Assembly: GCF_008801925.2 (NCBI RefSeq)
Contig: NZ_CP062804.1
Span: 1,984,001 to 2,048,000, forward strand
DNA: 64,000 nt
Direction: 5' to 3'
From: Cupriavidus basilensis
Lineage (GTDB): Bacteria; Pseudomonadota; Gammaproteobacteria; Burkholderiales; Burkholderiaceae
Shown: one piece after another, positions 1-10,046 of the stretch
Numbering within the stretch: the first letter of the stretch is position 1
Layout: each line of letters starts with the position of its first letter
The notes under the pieces: generated by a model
What the model was told of the DNA's origin: nothing
Seen by the model: only the letters and a program-made list of their open reading frames with translations
Databases searched by the model: none
Made by a program: the position numbers and the translations under genes

Positions 1-1692
1 AAAGCGGTCGGGGCGCAGCAGCACCACGGAGCCGGGCAGCTTGCCGAACCACTCCTTGAGACGCCCGGCGGTGTCGCCGATGGCGATCACCCCTTGCGGC
101 ACGTCGTCGCGATAGGCAAGCTGCGTATCGGGCTTGGCCATGACGAAGCACGCGCCCAGCTTCTCCCAGACAGCGCGCGCTTGCGGCGTCAGGCCAAAGG
201 TCGGGTCCGCGCCCCAGGCGACGATGGCAAAGCGATTGCCGATCACGTCATCCAGGCGCATGGTATGGCCTTGCTCGGTCCGCACCATTGGCTGGATGAA
301 CATGCGCCCGACCGGCGAGCTTCCCGCCGGATCGCGGCCGTGAACGAGCCGGCCAACCAGCGAATCCCGCTTCTCGCTCATCAGGCCCAGCATGCGTCCG
401 AGCGGCGAATTGCCGGAGCGCTCCAGCAAGCGCGCAAGGAAGCGGTCGTCACCCTGGCGCTCGGGCAATAGCACCACACCCGATTCATAACGCGGCATGG
501 GCTTGAAGCGCATCTCCACGAAGTACTGCTTGACCGAGGGAAATACGTTCAGCACGCGGGTCAGGCCGTCGCGCAACGACGCGCCGAAGCGGCTGGCGGG
601 CGCGAAGATGTCGCCCGCCACTTCGGACAGGTGGATCATCGAGCGCGCGTGGGCGCGCCGCTCCATGCCGTAGGTATCCAGCAGGCGGTCCTGCGCCACG
701 CCCTTGACCACCATCGCCAGCTTCCAGCCCAGGTTGCTCGCGTCGCGGATGCCGCTGTTGTAGCCCTGCCCCTGCCAGACCGGCATGATATGCGCCGCGT
801 CGCCCGCCAGCAGCACGCGCTTGACGCGGAACGTCCGCGCCAGGCGCGCGTTATGGGTGTAGACGCGCTTGCGGATGTAGTCGACCTTGTCCGGATCGGC
901 CACCACCTTGCGGATCAGCGCGGCGAGGTTCTCCGGCCGGGACAGTTCCTCTTCCGTCTCGCCAGGCATGACCATGAACTCGAAGCGGCGGATCCCGTGC
1001 GGGAGCGCGGCCGACACATAGGGACGCGTCGGGTCGCAGTGCATGTAGATATGCGGCGTGCCGATCGGGTCATTGCGTACGTCCACCACGATCCACTGGT
1101 TGGGCTTGGTGCGGCCTTCAAACGGCACGTCCAGCGTGCGCCGCACGACGCTGTTGCCGCCATCGCAGCCGGCCAGGTAGGCGGCGCGGATGGCGGTGAC
1201 ACGTCCGTGCGCGTCTTCCGCGCGGATCGTCACGCCGTGTTCGTCCTGCGTGAAGGCCGATACGCCATGGCCGAACAGCACCTGCACATGGGCAAAGCGC
1301 TGCAGGCCCTCGTACAGGATCTGGTCCGCCAGCGGCTGGATAAAGGCGTTGCGGCGGGACCAGCCGAACTCATCGGTGCGCGGCTCGATCGACGCGAAGC
1401 AGCGCCCGGTATGCGTGACAAAACGCATCCAGTGGTGCGGCGTGGTATGCGGCAGCAGCGCATCGGCCAGGCCAACCGACTGGAACACCCGCAGGGCCTC
1501 GTCGTCCAGGCCAATGGCGCGGGGGTAGTCGATGATCTGGTCCAGCTTCTCGACCAGCACGACGCGCACGCCCTGCAGCCCAAGGATATTGGCGATCATC
1601 AGGCCCACCGGGCCGGCGCCGATGATGGCGACGTCAGTGTCCAGATCCTGCGCACGAGCGTCTTCGCCCGCCATCTCGATGGCGTTGTTCAT
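1..1692 (-). CDS. mhpA: MhpA-like FAD-dependent aromatic hydroxylase, 3' end outside the window
   Basis: FAD/NAD(P)H aromatic monooxygenase resembling 3-(3-hydroxyphenyl)propionate hydroxylase, which hydroxylates a phenolic propionate to a catechol in the cytoplasm. The reading frame is open from ATG 1692 to base 1, giving 564 residues without a stop. The family is usually about 550-590 residues, so little is missing. Visible are the N-terminal dinucleotide-binding GAGPVG (residues 25-30) and the second FAD motif GDAAH near residue 298. It lies 33 bp downstream of an mhpC-like hydrolase on the same strand, with a divergent IclR regulator beyond, which supports a phenylpropionate-type substrate. 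Related hydroxylases act on resorcinol or other phenols, so the substrate is inferred. Confidence 0.85.
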   Translation of the reverse strand, partial: MNNAIEMAGEDARAQDLDTDVAIIGAGPVGLMIANILGLQGVRVVLVEKLDQIIDYPRAIGLDDEALRVFQSVGLADALLPHTTPHHWMRFVTHTGRCFASIEPRTDEFGWSRRNAFIQPLADQILYEGLQRFAHVQVLFGHGVSAFTQDEHGVTIRAEDAHGRVTAIRAAYLAGCDGGNSVVRRTLDVPFEGRTKPNQWIVVDVRNDPIGTPHIYMHCDPTRPYVSAALPHGIRRFEFMVMPGETEEELSRPENLAALIRKVVADPDKVDYIRKRVYTHNARLARTFRVKRVLLAGDAAHIMPVWQGQGYNSGIRDASNLGWKLAMVVKGVAQDRLLDTYGMERRAHARSMIHLSEVAGDIFAPASRFGASLRDGLTRVLNVFPSVKQYFVEMRFKPMPRYESGVVLLPERQGDDRFLARLLERSGNSPLGRMLGLMSEKRDSLVGRLVHGRDPAGSSPVGRMFIQPMVRTEQGHTMRLDDVIGNRFAIVAWGADPTFGLTPQARAVWEKLGACFVMAKPDTQLAYRDDVPQGVIAIGDTAGRLKEWFGKLPGSVVLLRPDRF

Positions 1693-1725
1693 GTCTCCCC
1701 TCCTGCTTGTCCGGTACTTGCCGGC

Positions 1726-2661
1726 TTAGACCGTGGCCGCTTCCGGCACGGCGTTGCCGAGCAGGAAATTCAGGTGAATGCGGTTGAAGGTGTCGGCATC
1801 CTCGAACTGCGGCCAGTGGCCGCAGCCGTCCATCACCGTAAACAGCGCGCCGGGAATCATCGTGGCGATGCGCCGTCCTTCCGACACATCGGCGGTGGGA
1901 TCGTCGGAGGTCCACAGCACCAGCGTCGGGGCCTTGATGCGGCCATAGTGTTCGGCGCGAAGGATGTTGCGCTGGCGCGTTTCCATGTCCTGCAGCACCA
2001 TGTTGCCGCGCTGGGCCTCGACCATGCCGGGTTGCGCGTAGATGGCCTGACGCGTGGCGATCAGGTCGTCGAAGGCCTTGGCCTTGTCGGCCATCAGCCA
2101 TTCCACGCGCGCCTTGATGAAATCCCAGCCCGGTTCTTCCACGGCGCGCATCGACAGCGTCTTGAGGCGCTCCATCACCACCGGGTCCGCCTGCGAGCCA
2201 CCCGCGGTGTTCAGCACCAGCCGCTCCACGCGTTCGGGATGGTCGATCGCCAGGCGCGCGGCCACCCAGCCGCCCAGCGATTCCCCGCTGAATGCAGCGC
2301 GCGCGATGCCGAGGGTATCCATCACGCGGATCACGTGGTCGACGTAATCGGCAATCTCGCGCCCGCCCGCCGGCTTGTCGGTCCAGCCGTGGCCGATCAT
2401 GTCGATCGCCCATACGTCGAAATGCTCGGCATGCGATTGCAGGTTGCGCACGTAGGCCTCGGCGTGGCCGCCGACGCCGTGCAACAGGATCAAAGCGGGC
2501 TTGTCGCTGCTGCCCGCATGCAGGTAGCGGGTGCGGATGCCCTTGGCATCGAGCCAGCCCTGGCTGAAGGAAACGCCGCGCAGCTCGCCCCAAATGCTCT
2601 GGAACGGCAATTCGGGCTGGCTGGACGGGACGGACTTGAGGGGCGTGGCGGCGGTCGACAT
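1726..2661 (-). CDS. mhpC: MhpC-like alpha/beta hydrolase (meta-cleavage product hydrolase)
   Basis: A 311-residue alpha/beta hydrolase of the family that splits C-C bonds in ring meta-cleavage products. The nucleophile elbow is GESLGG (Ser128). An Asp is available in TSDD (residues 251-254) and the His is in GCGHW (His282), so the triad is complete. An upstream in-frame ATG exists, but ATG 2661 is preceded by GGAGACACG, a good ribosome site, and matches the usual family start. It is co-directional with the flavin hydroxylase downstream. No ring-cleavage dioxygenase of the mhpB type is visible here, so that step must come from outside the window or from the nearby hpaD. An ester-hydrolase role is possible. 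Confidence 0.8.
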   Translation of the reverse strand: MSTAATPLKSVPSSQPELPFQSIWGELRGVSFSQGWLDAKGIRTRYLHAGSSDKPALILLHGVGGHAEAYVRNLQSHAEHFDVWAIDMIGHGWTDKPAGGREIADYVDHVIRVMDTLGIARAAFSGESLGGWVAARLAIDHPERVERLVLNTAGGSQADPVVMERLKTLSMRAVEEPGWDFIKARVEWLMADKAKAFDDLIATRQAIYAQPGMVEAQRGNMVLQDMETRQRNILRAEHYGRIKAPTLVLWTSDDPTADVSEGRRIATMIPGALFTVMDGCGHWPQFEDADTFNRIHLNFLLGNAVPEAATV

Positions 2662-2754
2662 CGTGTCTCCTTCGTTCGTGAATGTTTTTGGATGGCTAAC
2701 TGGTACAGCGGAGTGTAGAGAGCCGATTGCATCCGGACAAAAAAACGAACAGAA

Positions 2755-2771
2755 TGTGCAAGGAGTGCACA
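2755..2771. promoter_or_regulatory. Candidate IclR operator between divergent genes
   Basis: Inverted repeat TGTGCA-N5-TGCACA in the 133-bp gap between the mhpC-like gene and the divergent IclR gene. Size and placement fit an IclR-family binding site that could serve both directions. The site is seen directly; the binding protein is inferred. Confidence 0.45.
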
Positions 2772-2794
2772 ACGTTGATTTAAAAGGATTTTTT

Positions 2795-3634
2795 ATGCCT
2801 GGAAAGCCTGGGGCGCCTGATCGCCGCACCTCGCCTTACGCCAGCGTGCGCGGGCTGACCCGTGGCCTGGACGTGCTCAAGGCGCTGAACCGGATGGAAA
2901 GCGGGCGCGGGACCGCGCAGCAGCTGAGCGAGCTGACCGGGCTGCACCGCACCACGGTCAGACGCCTGCTGGAAACGCTGATCGCGGAGGGTTTCGTGCG
3001 CCGCAGCGAGTCGGACGACAGCTATCGCCTGACGCTGCAGGTCAGGGCGTTGAGCGAAGGCTTCAATGACGATGAGTGGATCTCCACCATCGCTGCACCG
3101 CTGATGGGCGAGCTGCTGCAGCGCGTACTATGGCCGTCGGACCTGACCACGCCCGACGGCGACGCCATGATCATTCGCGAGACCACGCACCGCTTCAGCC
3201 CGCTGTCCTTCCACCGCGCCATGGTCGGGCGGCGCCTGCCGATGCTGTCGACGGCCGCCGGGCGGGCCTATTTCGCGTTTTGTGGCGAAGGGGAACGGGA
3301 GGACATCCTCAACCTGCTGCGCTCAGGCGGCGGCGGCGATGAGCAGGCAGCGCTGGCCAACAACGCCGCCTATGTGCGCAAGCTGGTTGCGCGCGTGCGC
3401 GAGGATGGCTTCGGGTCGAATCGCGGCGACTGGCTGGAGCAGCGCAAGATCGGTGCGGTCGCGGTGCCGATCCGGCACGCGGACCGCGTGCGCGGCAGCC
3501 TCAATGTGGTGTATCTCTCGCGCGCCCTGAGCGAGCAGGAGGCGGTCAAGCGCTTCGTGGCACCGCTGCAGGACATAGCCAGCCGCGTGCAGGAAGCCAT
3601 GGCCTCGCCGGCGGCCGCGCGGCGGGCCACTTAG
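2795..3634 (+). CDS. mhpR: IclR-family regulator (MhpR-like)
   Basis: A 279-residue IclR-family regulator. The N-terminal winged helix-turn-helix (about residues 20-75, with TAQQLSELTGLHRTTVRRLL) is followed by the effector-binding domain with the typical segment LPMLSTAAGRAYFAF. ATG 2795 was chosen over an ORF start 264 bp further upstream because AAAGGA sits 6 nt before it and the upstream extension overlaps the divergent hydrolase. It is divergent from the mhp-like pair and convergent with the hpa operon, ending 7 bp before the Bug gene. By analogy with MhpR it probably activates the hydroxylase/hydrolase operon; the exact effector is not known from sequence. Confidence 0.85.
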   Translation: MPGKPGAPDRRTSPYASVRGLTRGLDVLKALNRMESGRGTAQQLSELTGLHRTTVRRLLETLIAEGFVRRSESDDSYRLTLQVRALSEGFNDDEWISTIAAPLMGELLQRVLWPSDLTTPDGDAMIIRETTHRFSPLSFHRAMVGRRLPMLSTAAGRAYFAFCGEGEREDILNLLRSGGGGDEQAALANNAAYVRKLVARVREDGFGSNRGDWLEQRKIGAVAVPIRHADRVRGSLNVVYLSRALSEQEAVKRFVAPLQDIASRVQEAMASPAAARRAT

Positions 3635-3641
3635 GCGAGGC

Positions 3642-4649
3642 TCAATCCAGCACGATCTTGTGCGCGCGGATCAGGGCGCCCCACTTGGCGCGCTCATTGT
3701 CCACGAACGCGGCAAAGCCCGCCCTGCTGTCTCCCATGGGCTCCAGCCCAAGCTCCTGCATTTGCCTGACCACCGCCGGGTCCTTCAGCGCCGCGGCAAT
3801 GGCCGCGTTGAGCTTGTCGACCGAGGCCGGCGGCGTGCCGGCCGGGACCACCACGCCCTGCCACGCGAACGCCGTGAAGCCAGCCAGCCCGGCCTCGGCA
3901 AAGGTCGGCACATCCGGCAGCACCGCCGAGCGCTGCTCCGCGGGCAGCGCGATGGCGCGCAGCCGCCCGGCGCGGATCAACGGCACCGCGGCCGAAAGAT
4001 CGGCCATCATGAAATCGACCTGCCCGCCCGCCACGTCCTGCAAAGCGGGTGGCGTGCCTTTGTACGGCGCGTGCACGGCGCTGGCCTGCACGCGGTCAAG
4101 CAGCAACTCGGCGCTCAGGTGGTGCGGGCTGCCGGTGCCAACAGAGGCATAGGTAGCCTTGCCCTGCCCCGCTTTCAGCCACGTGATGAACTCGGGCAAG
4201 GTCTTGACAGGCAAGGCCGGGTTGGCGACCAGTATCACGGGCAGCTTCACCAGCGAGCTCACCAGCGTGAAATCCTTGGTGGCGTCATAGGGCAGCTTGC
4301 GATACAGCGCCGGGTTAAGTACCAGCGTACCCTGCCCGGCGGTCAGCACGGTAGCGCCGTCTGCACGCGCCTTGGCCACATCCTGCGCGGCGAGGATGGT
4401 GGCGCCGCCCGGCTTGTTGTCGACCACGAAGTTCTGGTGCATGGCCGGCGCGATCTTCTGCGCGACGATGCGCGTGGCGAGGTCGCTGCCGCCGCCGGCG
4501 GTGTAGGGCACCACCCAGCGTGCGGCGGGGTCGGCGGCGTTGGCGGCGCTGGTGCCGCCCAGCGCTATCGCCAATCCTGTGGCAACGCGCGAAGCATGCT
4601 GCGCCATGGCATAGAGGCGCGTGCGCCGGGCGCAGGCGTTTGCTTGCAT
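3642..4649 (-). CDS. Bug/TctC-type tripartite tricarboxylate transporter binding protein
   Basis: A 335-residue periplasmic solute-binding protein of the Bug family. It has a basic, hydrophobic signal region ending near SAANA (about residue 38), then the family's WVVPYTAGGGSD ligand-loop motif. ATG 4649 has GGAGACCCAATC upstream; a longer frame through hpaI is a shadow. It is the last gene of the hpa operon, after hpaI. Bug proteins are often orphan, without membrane partners nearby, as here. Its place suggests capture of an aromatic acid or a pathway-related dicarboxylate; the ligand is inferred only. Confidence 0.85.
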   Translation of the reverse strand: MQANACARRTRLYAMAQHASRVATGLAIALGGTSAANAADPAARWVVPYTAGGGSDLATRIVAQKIAPAMHQNFVVDNKPGGATILAAQDVAKARADGATVLTAGQGTLVLNPALYRKLPYDATKDFTLVSSLVKLPVILVANPALPVKTLPEFITWLKAGQGKATYASVGTGSPHHLSAELLLDRVQASAVHAPYKGTPPALQDVAGGQVDFMMADLSAAVPLIRAGRLRAIALPAEQRSAVLPDVPTFAEAGLAGFTAFAWQGVVVPAGTPPASVDKLNAAIAAALKDPAVVRQMQELGLEPMGDSRAGFAAFVDNERAKWGALIRAHKIVLD

Positions 4650-4707
4650 GATTGGGTCTCCTCCGATTTTTCTGTTGTTTGTTTTTTGTGCTTTGTGTAG
4701 TACGCAG

Positions 4708-5511
4708 CTAGTACGTCTTATCCCGGCCGGTCCCCGCACTGCCCTGGCCCTTGAATTGCGCGGCAAGGCTCTCGGCCGCACGGGCCAGCATCGTGGCGTC
4801 AACCCCAACAGCGGTAAACGTGGTGCCCAGCGCCATGTACTGCCGCGACTGCGCCACGTCGGCGCTGAGGATGCCCGCGCCCTTGCCGGCGCGGCGGATA
4901 CGCGCGATGGCGTCGGCGATGGCACTCTGCACGTCCGGGTGGCCCGGATTGCCCAGATGGCCCATGTCGGCGGCAAGATCCGCCGGACCGATAAACACGC
5001 CATCCACGCCTTCGGTAGCGGCAATCGCATCGAGGTGCGCGAGCCCGGCGCGCGTCTCCACCTGCACCAGCACGCACATCTCGCCGTTGGCCTGGGCCAG
5101 GTAGCCGCCGACACGGTTCCAGCGCGAGGCACGTGCCATGGCGCTGCCCACGCCGCGCACGCCTTGCGGCGGGTAGCGGGTGGCGGCCACCGCGGCGGCC
5201 GCCTCGGTCGCGTCCTGCACCATCGGCACGAGCAGGGTCTGCACGCCCAGGTCAAGCAACTGCTTGATCTGCACGGTGTCGTTCCACGACGCACGCACCA
5301 CCGGCCGCACGGGATAGGCGGCCAGCGCCTGCAGTTGCGCCAGGATGGACGGCACGGTGTTGGGTGCGTGCTCGCCATCGATCAGCAGCCAGTCGAAGCC
5401 GGCGTCGGCCAGCACTTCGGCGGTGTATGGACTGGCCAGGCCGAGCCACAGGCCGATCTGCTGCTCGTTGGCGGCAAGCGCGCGCTTGAAGGTATTGAGG
5501 GGGATTTCCAT
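4708..5511 (-). CDS. hpaI: 4-hydroxy-2-oxoheptanedioate aldolase (HpaI)
   Basis: A 267-residue class II pyruvate aldolase of the HpcH/HpaI family. It performs the last step of the homoprotocatechuate pathway, cleaving 4-hydroxy-2-oxoheptanedioate to pyruvate and succinate semialdehyde. The IDGEHAPN motif holds the catalytic His48. Arg73 lies in VVRASWND. Metal ligands fit Glu152 (QVETR) and Asp178 (GPADLA), matching the family spacing. It lies 21 bp after hpaH and before the Bug gene. Related aldolases act on 2-keto-3-deoxy sugars, but the operon fixes the role. Confidence 0.9.
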   Translation of the reverse strand: MEIPLNTFKRALAANEQQIGLWLGLASPYTAEVLADAGFDWLLIDGEHAPNTVPSILAQLQALAAYPVRPVVRASWNDTVQIKQLLDLGVQTLLVPMVQDATEAAAAVAATRYPPQGVRGVGSAMARASRWNRVGGYLAQANGEMCVLVQVETRAGLAHLDAIAATEGVDGVFIGPADLAADMGHLGNPGHPDVQSAIADAIARIRRAGKGAGILSADVAQSRQYMALGTTFTAVGVDATMLARAAESLAAQFKGQGSAGTGRDKTY

Positions 5512-5532
5512 GATGGCGTCCGGGTCAGGCGT

Positions 5533-6336
<804 letters not shown>

Positions 6337-6352
6337 GGGGTCTCCGTGGGAA

Positions 6353-6391
6353 GCGTTGTGCGTTGTGCGTTGTGCGTTGTGCGTTGTGCGT
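6353..6391. repeat. 7-bp tandem repeat (GCGTTGT)5
   Basis: Five perfect copies of GCGTTGT plus a partial sixth in the 85-bp gap between hpaF and hpaH. It is a likely slippage tract within the operon transcript. No coding role is apparent. Confidence 0.9.
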
Positions 6392-6421
6392 AGGGGGCCT
6401 GTTGCCTGACGATGGAGCCGG

Positions 6422-6811
6422 TCAGCCCTTCTTGAAGCGGGCGTGCACGTTGTTGTGCTTGTAGCTGCCGCCCTCGTTGAACTCAACCAGCTCCATTGAC
6501 AGCGCCAGGTAGCGCCGCGCATACAGCTCGGCAAAGTGCGCCTTGACAGCCTCGAAGAGCGCATCGCAGGCCGCCTTCCTGGTCGCCTCGGGTCGCCCGG
6601 CGCCGATCTTCAGCGTGATGTGGACGAAGGCGTAGTCTTCCTCGCCGTCGGCCATGCGGTAGTCGGTCAGCGCCAGCGCGCGCGAACGGATGCCGCCGAT
6701 GGGAAACACGCCGTCCTGCGCGATCAGCACGTCGTTGATTGTCTTGAGCAGGGCGGGCACGCGCGCGTCGGCGCGAATGTTGTCCGTGTACTCGACGATG
6801 ATGTGGGGCAT
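6422..6811 (-). CDS. hpaF: 5-carboxymethyl-2-hydroxymuconate delta-isomerase (HpaF)
   Basis: A 129-residue tautomerase-superfamily enzyme that isomerises 5-carboxymethyl-2-hydroxymuconate after ring cleavage and oxidation. It begins Met-Pro-His, so the catalytic amino-terminal Pro2 is present after Met removal. The family length is about 125 residues. It lies between hpaD and hpaH with short gaps, on the operon strand. Confidence 0.92.
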   Translation of the reverse strand: MPHIIVEYTDNIRADARVPALLKTINDVLIAQDGVFPIGGIRSRALALTDYRMADGEEDYAFVHITLKIGAGRPEATRKAACDALFEAVKAHFAELYARRYLALSMELVEFNEGGSYKHNNVHARFKKG

Positions 6812-6862
6812 TGGCAGGCCTCTCCGATGAAGCGTGAATCGTTATCCGTGATCCGTGATCCC

Positions 6863-7711
6863 TCAGCGCACCGGGAAGATCGCATTGATCTGCCCGGTGC
6901 CCGAGCTGGTGAAGTAGTCGGTGACGATCTCCACCGGGCGGTCGTACTTGTCCCAGCCCAGCAGGCCCAGCAGCATGGCGGTGTCATGCATGCCGCCCTC
7001 GCCGATGCAGTGCTCGTTGTACTCCGGCAGCATGCGGCAGAAGGTGGCCCAGTCGCCCTGCTGCCAGAGTTCCACCACGCGCAGGTCCACCTGCTTGAAG
7101 AACTCGCGGCTGATCTGGTGAATGCTTTCCTCGGGGCTGTTGTTGTCGTTGAAGCGGTGCGACAGCGAGCCGCTGGCGAGAAACGCCACATTGGCATCGC
7201 TGGCCTCGATGGACGCACGCAGCGCCTCGCCAAAGCGGCGGCTTTCATCGAGCTGGTGCCAGGCGCACCAGGCCGCGATGGAGATCACCTTGAAATGGCG
7301 GTCGGCGTTCATGTAGCGCATCGGCACCAGCGTGCCGTACTCCAGCTCCAGGCTGGCGATCTCGTGGGCGCGGGTCATCACGCCCTGCTCGCACGCGGTG
7401 CTGGCAATCAGCCGGCCCAGTTCGGGATTGCCGTCATAGGCGTAGGCCATGTCCTTGATGAAATGCGGCAGTTCGTTGCTGGTGTAGATGCCCTGGAAGT
7501 GCGCGTTGCAGTTGACGTGGTAGCCGGCGTTGACCAGCCAGTGCACATCGGCCACCACGATGGTATCGACACCCAGTTCCCGGCAGCGCCGGCCGATCTC
7601 GCGGTGCCCGGCAATCGCCGCCTCACGGCAGCCGTGATGCTTGCCCGGCAGCTCGGACAGGTACATCGACGGCACGTGCGTGACCTTGGCGGCGAGGGAT
7701 AGCTTGCCCAT
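6863..7711 (-). CDS. hpaD: 3,4-dihydroxyphenylacetate 2,3-dioxygenase (HpaD)
   Basis: A 282-residue LigB-type extradiol dioxygenase that opens homoprotocatechuate. The N-terminus THVPSMYLSELPGKHHGC, then ADVHWLVNAGYH, SGSLSHRF, and the C-terminal GEGGMHDT and SSGTGQINA segments closely follow the E. coli HpcB/HpaD family. The conserved histidines serve as metal and base residues in this fold. ATG 7711 has GGAGACACC upstream. The reading frame continues open upstream through hpaE, but that extension is a shadow. It lies between hpaE and hpaF. Confidence 0.93.
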   Translation of the reverse strand: MGKLSLAAKVTHVPSMYLSELPGKHHGCREAAIAGHREIGRRCRELGVDTIVVADVHWLVNAGYHVNCNAHFQGIYTSNELPHFIKDMAYAYDGNPELGRLIASTACEQGVMTRAHEIASLELEYGTLVPMRYMNADRHFKVISIAAWCAWHQLDESRRFGEALRASIEASDANVAFLASGSLSHRFNDNNSPEESIHQISREFFKQVDLRVVELWQQGDWATFCRMLPEYNEHCIGEGGMHDTAMLLGLLGWDKYDRPVEIVTDYFTSSGTGQINAIFPVR

Positions 7712-7761
7712 GGCGGTGTCTCCTGTCTTGTTCTCTTGTTTTGCTTTGGTGCGGACTGCGC

Positions 7762-9222
7762 TCAAACGCCCCAGCGCGGAATATGATGCCCGCCCATCGA
7801 GATGCAAACGTTCTTCACTTCCGCAAACACCTCGAAGCTGAACTCGCCGCCCTCGCGCCCCGTGCCGGATGCCTTGGTGCCGCCAAACGGCTGGCGCAGG
7901 TCGCGCACGTTCTGGCTGTTGACGAACACCATGCCGGCCTCGATGCCGCGCGCCAGCCGGTGCACCTTGCCCACGTCCTGGGTCCAGATGTACGAGGCCA
8001 GGCCGTAAGCGGTGTCGTTGGCCATGGCCAGCCCATCGTCTTCGCCCTTGAACGGGATCAGGCAGGCCACCGGGCCAAAGATCTCTTCCTGCGCGACGCG
8101 CATGTGGTTTTCCACATTGGCCAGCACCGTGGGCTGCACGAAGTTGCCGTTGCGCAGGTGCGCCGGCAGGTCGGACGGGCGCTCGGCGCCGCCGGCCAGG
8201 ATGGTGGCGCCCTCCTGCTCGCCCAGGCGGATATAGCCCGTGACCTTCTCCCAGTGCTGCTGGGTGATCATGGCGCCCACGTGCGTCTGCTCGCTGGTCG
8301 GGTCGCCCACGCGCAAGCGCCTGGCGCGTTCGGCGAACTTGCCGACGAAGTCGTCGTAGACCGTGTCCTGCACGAAGATGCGCGAACCCGCGGTGCAGCG
8401 CTCGCCGTTGATCGAGAAAATGGTGAACAGCGCGGCGTCCAGCGCGCGCTCCAGGTCCGCGTCGTCGAACACCAGCACCGGCGACTTGCCGCCCAGTTCC
8501 ATCGAGAATTTCTTCAGGCCCGCGCGCTCGATGATGCGCTTGCCGGTGGCCGTGCCGCCCGTAAACGAGACGGCCCGCACGTCCGGATGGCGCACCAGCG
8601 CGTCCCCCGCGCTGGCGCCGTAGCCCTGCACCACGTTGAGCACGCCAGCCGGCACGCCGGCTTCCAGCGCCAGCATGCCGAGCTGGTCCGCCGTGAGCGG
8701 CGACAGCTCCGACATCTTCAGCACCGCGGTATTGCCCAGCGCCAGGCATGGCGCGACCTTCCAGGTGGCGGTCATGAAGGGCACGTTCCACGGCGAGATC
8801 AGCGCGCACACGCCGACCGGCTGGTAGAGCGTGTAATTGAGCATCTGGTCATCGACGGGATAGGTGCGGCCGTTCATCTGCACGCACACTTCGGCGAAGA
8901 AATTGAAGTTCTCGGCAGCGCGCGGGATCAGCTGCTTGCCGGTCTGTGCGATCGGCAGGCCGGTGTCCTGCGTCTCCAGCGCGGCCAGTTGCGGCACGTG
9001 CCCGGTGATCAGGTCGGCCAGGCAGCGCATGATACGGGCGCGCTCCTTGGCCGGGGTATTGGCCCACTTGGGGAACGCCGCCTTGGCGGCCGCCACCGCG
9101 GCGTTGACCTCGGCCTCGCCGCCCGCGGCCACCGTGGCGATCTCTTCACCGGTGGCCGGGTTCCAGGTGGTGAACGTCTCCTTGCTGTCGACCTGCTTGC
9201 CGTTGATCCAATGCTTGATCAT
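7762..9222 (-). CDS. hpaE: 5-carboxymethyl-2-hydroxymuconate semialdehyde dehydrogenase (HpaE)
   Basis: A 486-residue NAD-dependent aldehyde dehydrogenase that oxidises the HpaD ring-cleavage semialdehyde. The catalytic cysteine is in NGERCTAGSR (Cys276), and the general-base glutamate is in FSMELGGKSP. The coenzyme loop FTGGTATGK and the C-terminal FGGTKASGTGREGG motif are present. Full family length; it lies between hpaG2 and hpaD. Confidence 0.93.
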   Translation of the reverse strand: MIKHWINGKQVDSKETFTTWNPATGEEIATVAAGGEAEVNAAVAAAKAAFPKWANTPAKERARIMRCLADLITGHVPQLAALETQDTGLPIAQTGKQLIPRAAENFNFFAEVCVQMNGRTYPVDDQMLNYTLYQPVGVCALISPWNVPFMTATWKVAPCLALGNTAVLKMSELSPLTADQLGMLALEAGVPAGVLNVVQGYGASAGDALVRHPDVRAVSFTGGTATGKRIIERAGLKKFSMELGGKSPVLVFDDADLERALDAALFTIFSINGERCTAGSRIFVQDTVYDDFVGKFAERARRLRVGDPTSEQTHVGAMITQQHWEKVTGYIRLGEQEGATILAGGAERPSDLPAHLRNGNFVQPTVLANVENHMRVAQEEIFGPVACLIPFKGEDDGLAMANDTAYGLASYIWTQDVGKVHRLARGIEAGMVFVNSQNVRDLRQPFGGTKASGTGREGGEFSFEVFAEVKNVCISMGGHHIPRWGV

Positions 9223-9281
9223 GGTTGTCTCCTGTTGGCATTTGGTGCGCCCGGGTTCGCTTCAGCTCGCGTCAACGCGCT

Positions 9282-10046
9282 TCAGCGCCCGCTGCCGTAT
9301 TCGGTAGCCGAGGCAATGGTGTTCACCAGCCGCCCCACCCCTTCGATCTCCGTGACGATCTCATCGCCCGGCTGCGTGTCCGCCAGCCCCTCGGGCGTGC
9401 CGGTCAGGATCACATCGCCCGCCTCCAGCGTCATGAAGCTGCTGAGATATTCGATCAGCCACGGGACGGCGAAGATCATGTCGCGGGTGCTGCCCTGCTG
9501 GGTCAGCTTGCCGTTGACGGTCGTGGTGAGCGCGAGGTTCATCGGATCCTGCACGTCGTCGCGATCCACCAGCCACGGCCCCAGCGGCGTGCAGGTGTCG
9601 CGATTTTTCACCCGCAGGTTGGGGCGATAGTAGTTTTCCAGGTAGTCGCGGATGGCGTAGTCGTTGGCGACCGTATAGCCGCGCACGTAGTCATAAGCTT
9701 GCGCCGCCTTGACGCCGCGCGCCGTGCTGCCGATCACCACCGCCAGCTCGCACTCGTAATGCATGTACTTCACGCCCGGCGGCCGGATGGTATGCGCCCG
9801 GTGGCCAATGAACGCGCCCGGCCCCTTGAGGAATACGAGAGGTTCTTCCGGCGCCTTGAAGGCCAGTTCGCGCGCGTGGTCGGCGTAGTTCAGGCCAAGC
9901 GCGAAGGTGGTGCGCGGCACCACGGGCGGCAGCCACGTCACGGCGTCCTCGCTGACCACGCGGCCGTCGTCCAGGCGCAATGCGCCTTCGCCGGCCGGCT
10001 GCGCGGCGTGGACCAGGCCATCGAAGGCTACGCGTGCGGTTCTCAT
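9282..10046 (-). CDS. hpaG2: HpaG C-terminal-type subunit (2-hydroxyhepta-2,4-diene-1,7-dioate isomerase)
   Basis: A 254-residue fumarylacetoacetate-hydrolase-fold protein. The metal-binding pattern YECELAVVIG, the GYTVANDYA segment and the closing GDVILTGTPEG are classical. In enterobacteria HpaG is one chain of two tandem FAH-fold halves; here this half is a separate gene whose ATG overlaps the stop of hpaG1 by 4 bp (ATGA at 10043-10046), so translation is probably coupled. It performs decarboxylation and isomerisation of the HpaF product. Confidence 0.92.
   Translation of the reverse strand: MRTARVAFDGLVHAAQPAGEGALRLDDGRVVSEDAVTWLPPVVPRTTFALGLNYADHARELAFKAPEEPLVFLKGPGAFIGHRAHTIRPPGVKYMHYECELAVVIGSTARGVKAAQAYDYVRGYTVANDYAIRDYLENYYRPNLRVKNRDTCTPLGPWLVDRDDVQDPMNLALTTTVNGKLTQQGSTRDMIFAVPWLIEYLSSFMTLEAGDVILTGTPEGLADTQPGDEIVTEIEGVGRLVNTIASATEYGSGR

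Noticed and set aside
631..2718. A 695-codon plus-strand frame opposite mhpA/mhpC
   Set aside because: It is rich in His, Arg, Ala and Gly without any domain, lies opposite two well-supported genes, and is typical of the open antisense frames of high-GC DNA.
2531..2794. Upstream extension of the IclR regulator
   Set aside because: It overlaps the divergent hydrolase and has no HTH-type sequence; AAAGGA before ATG 2795 fits a normal start.
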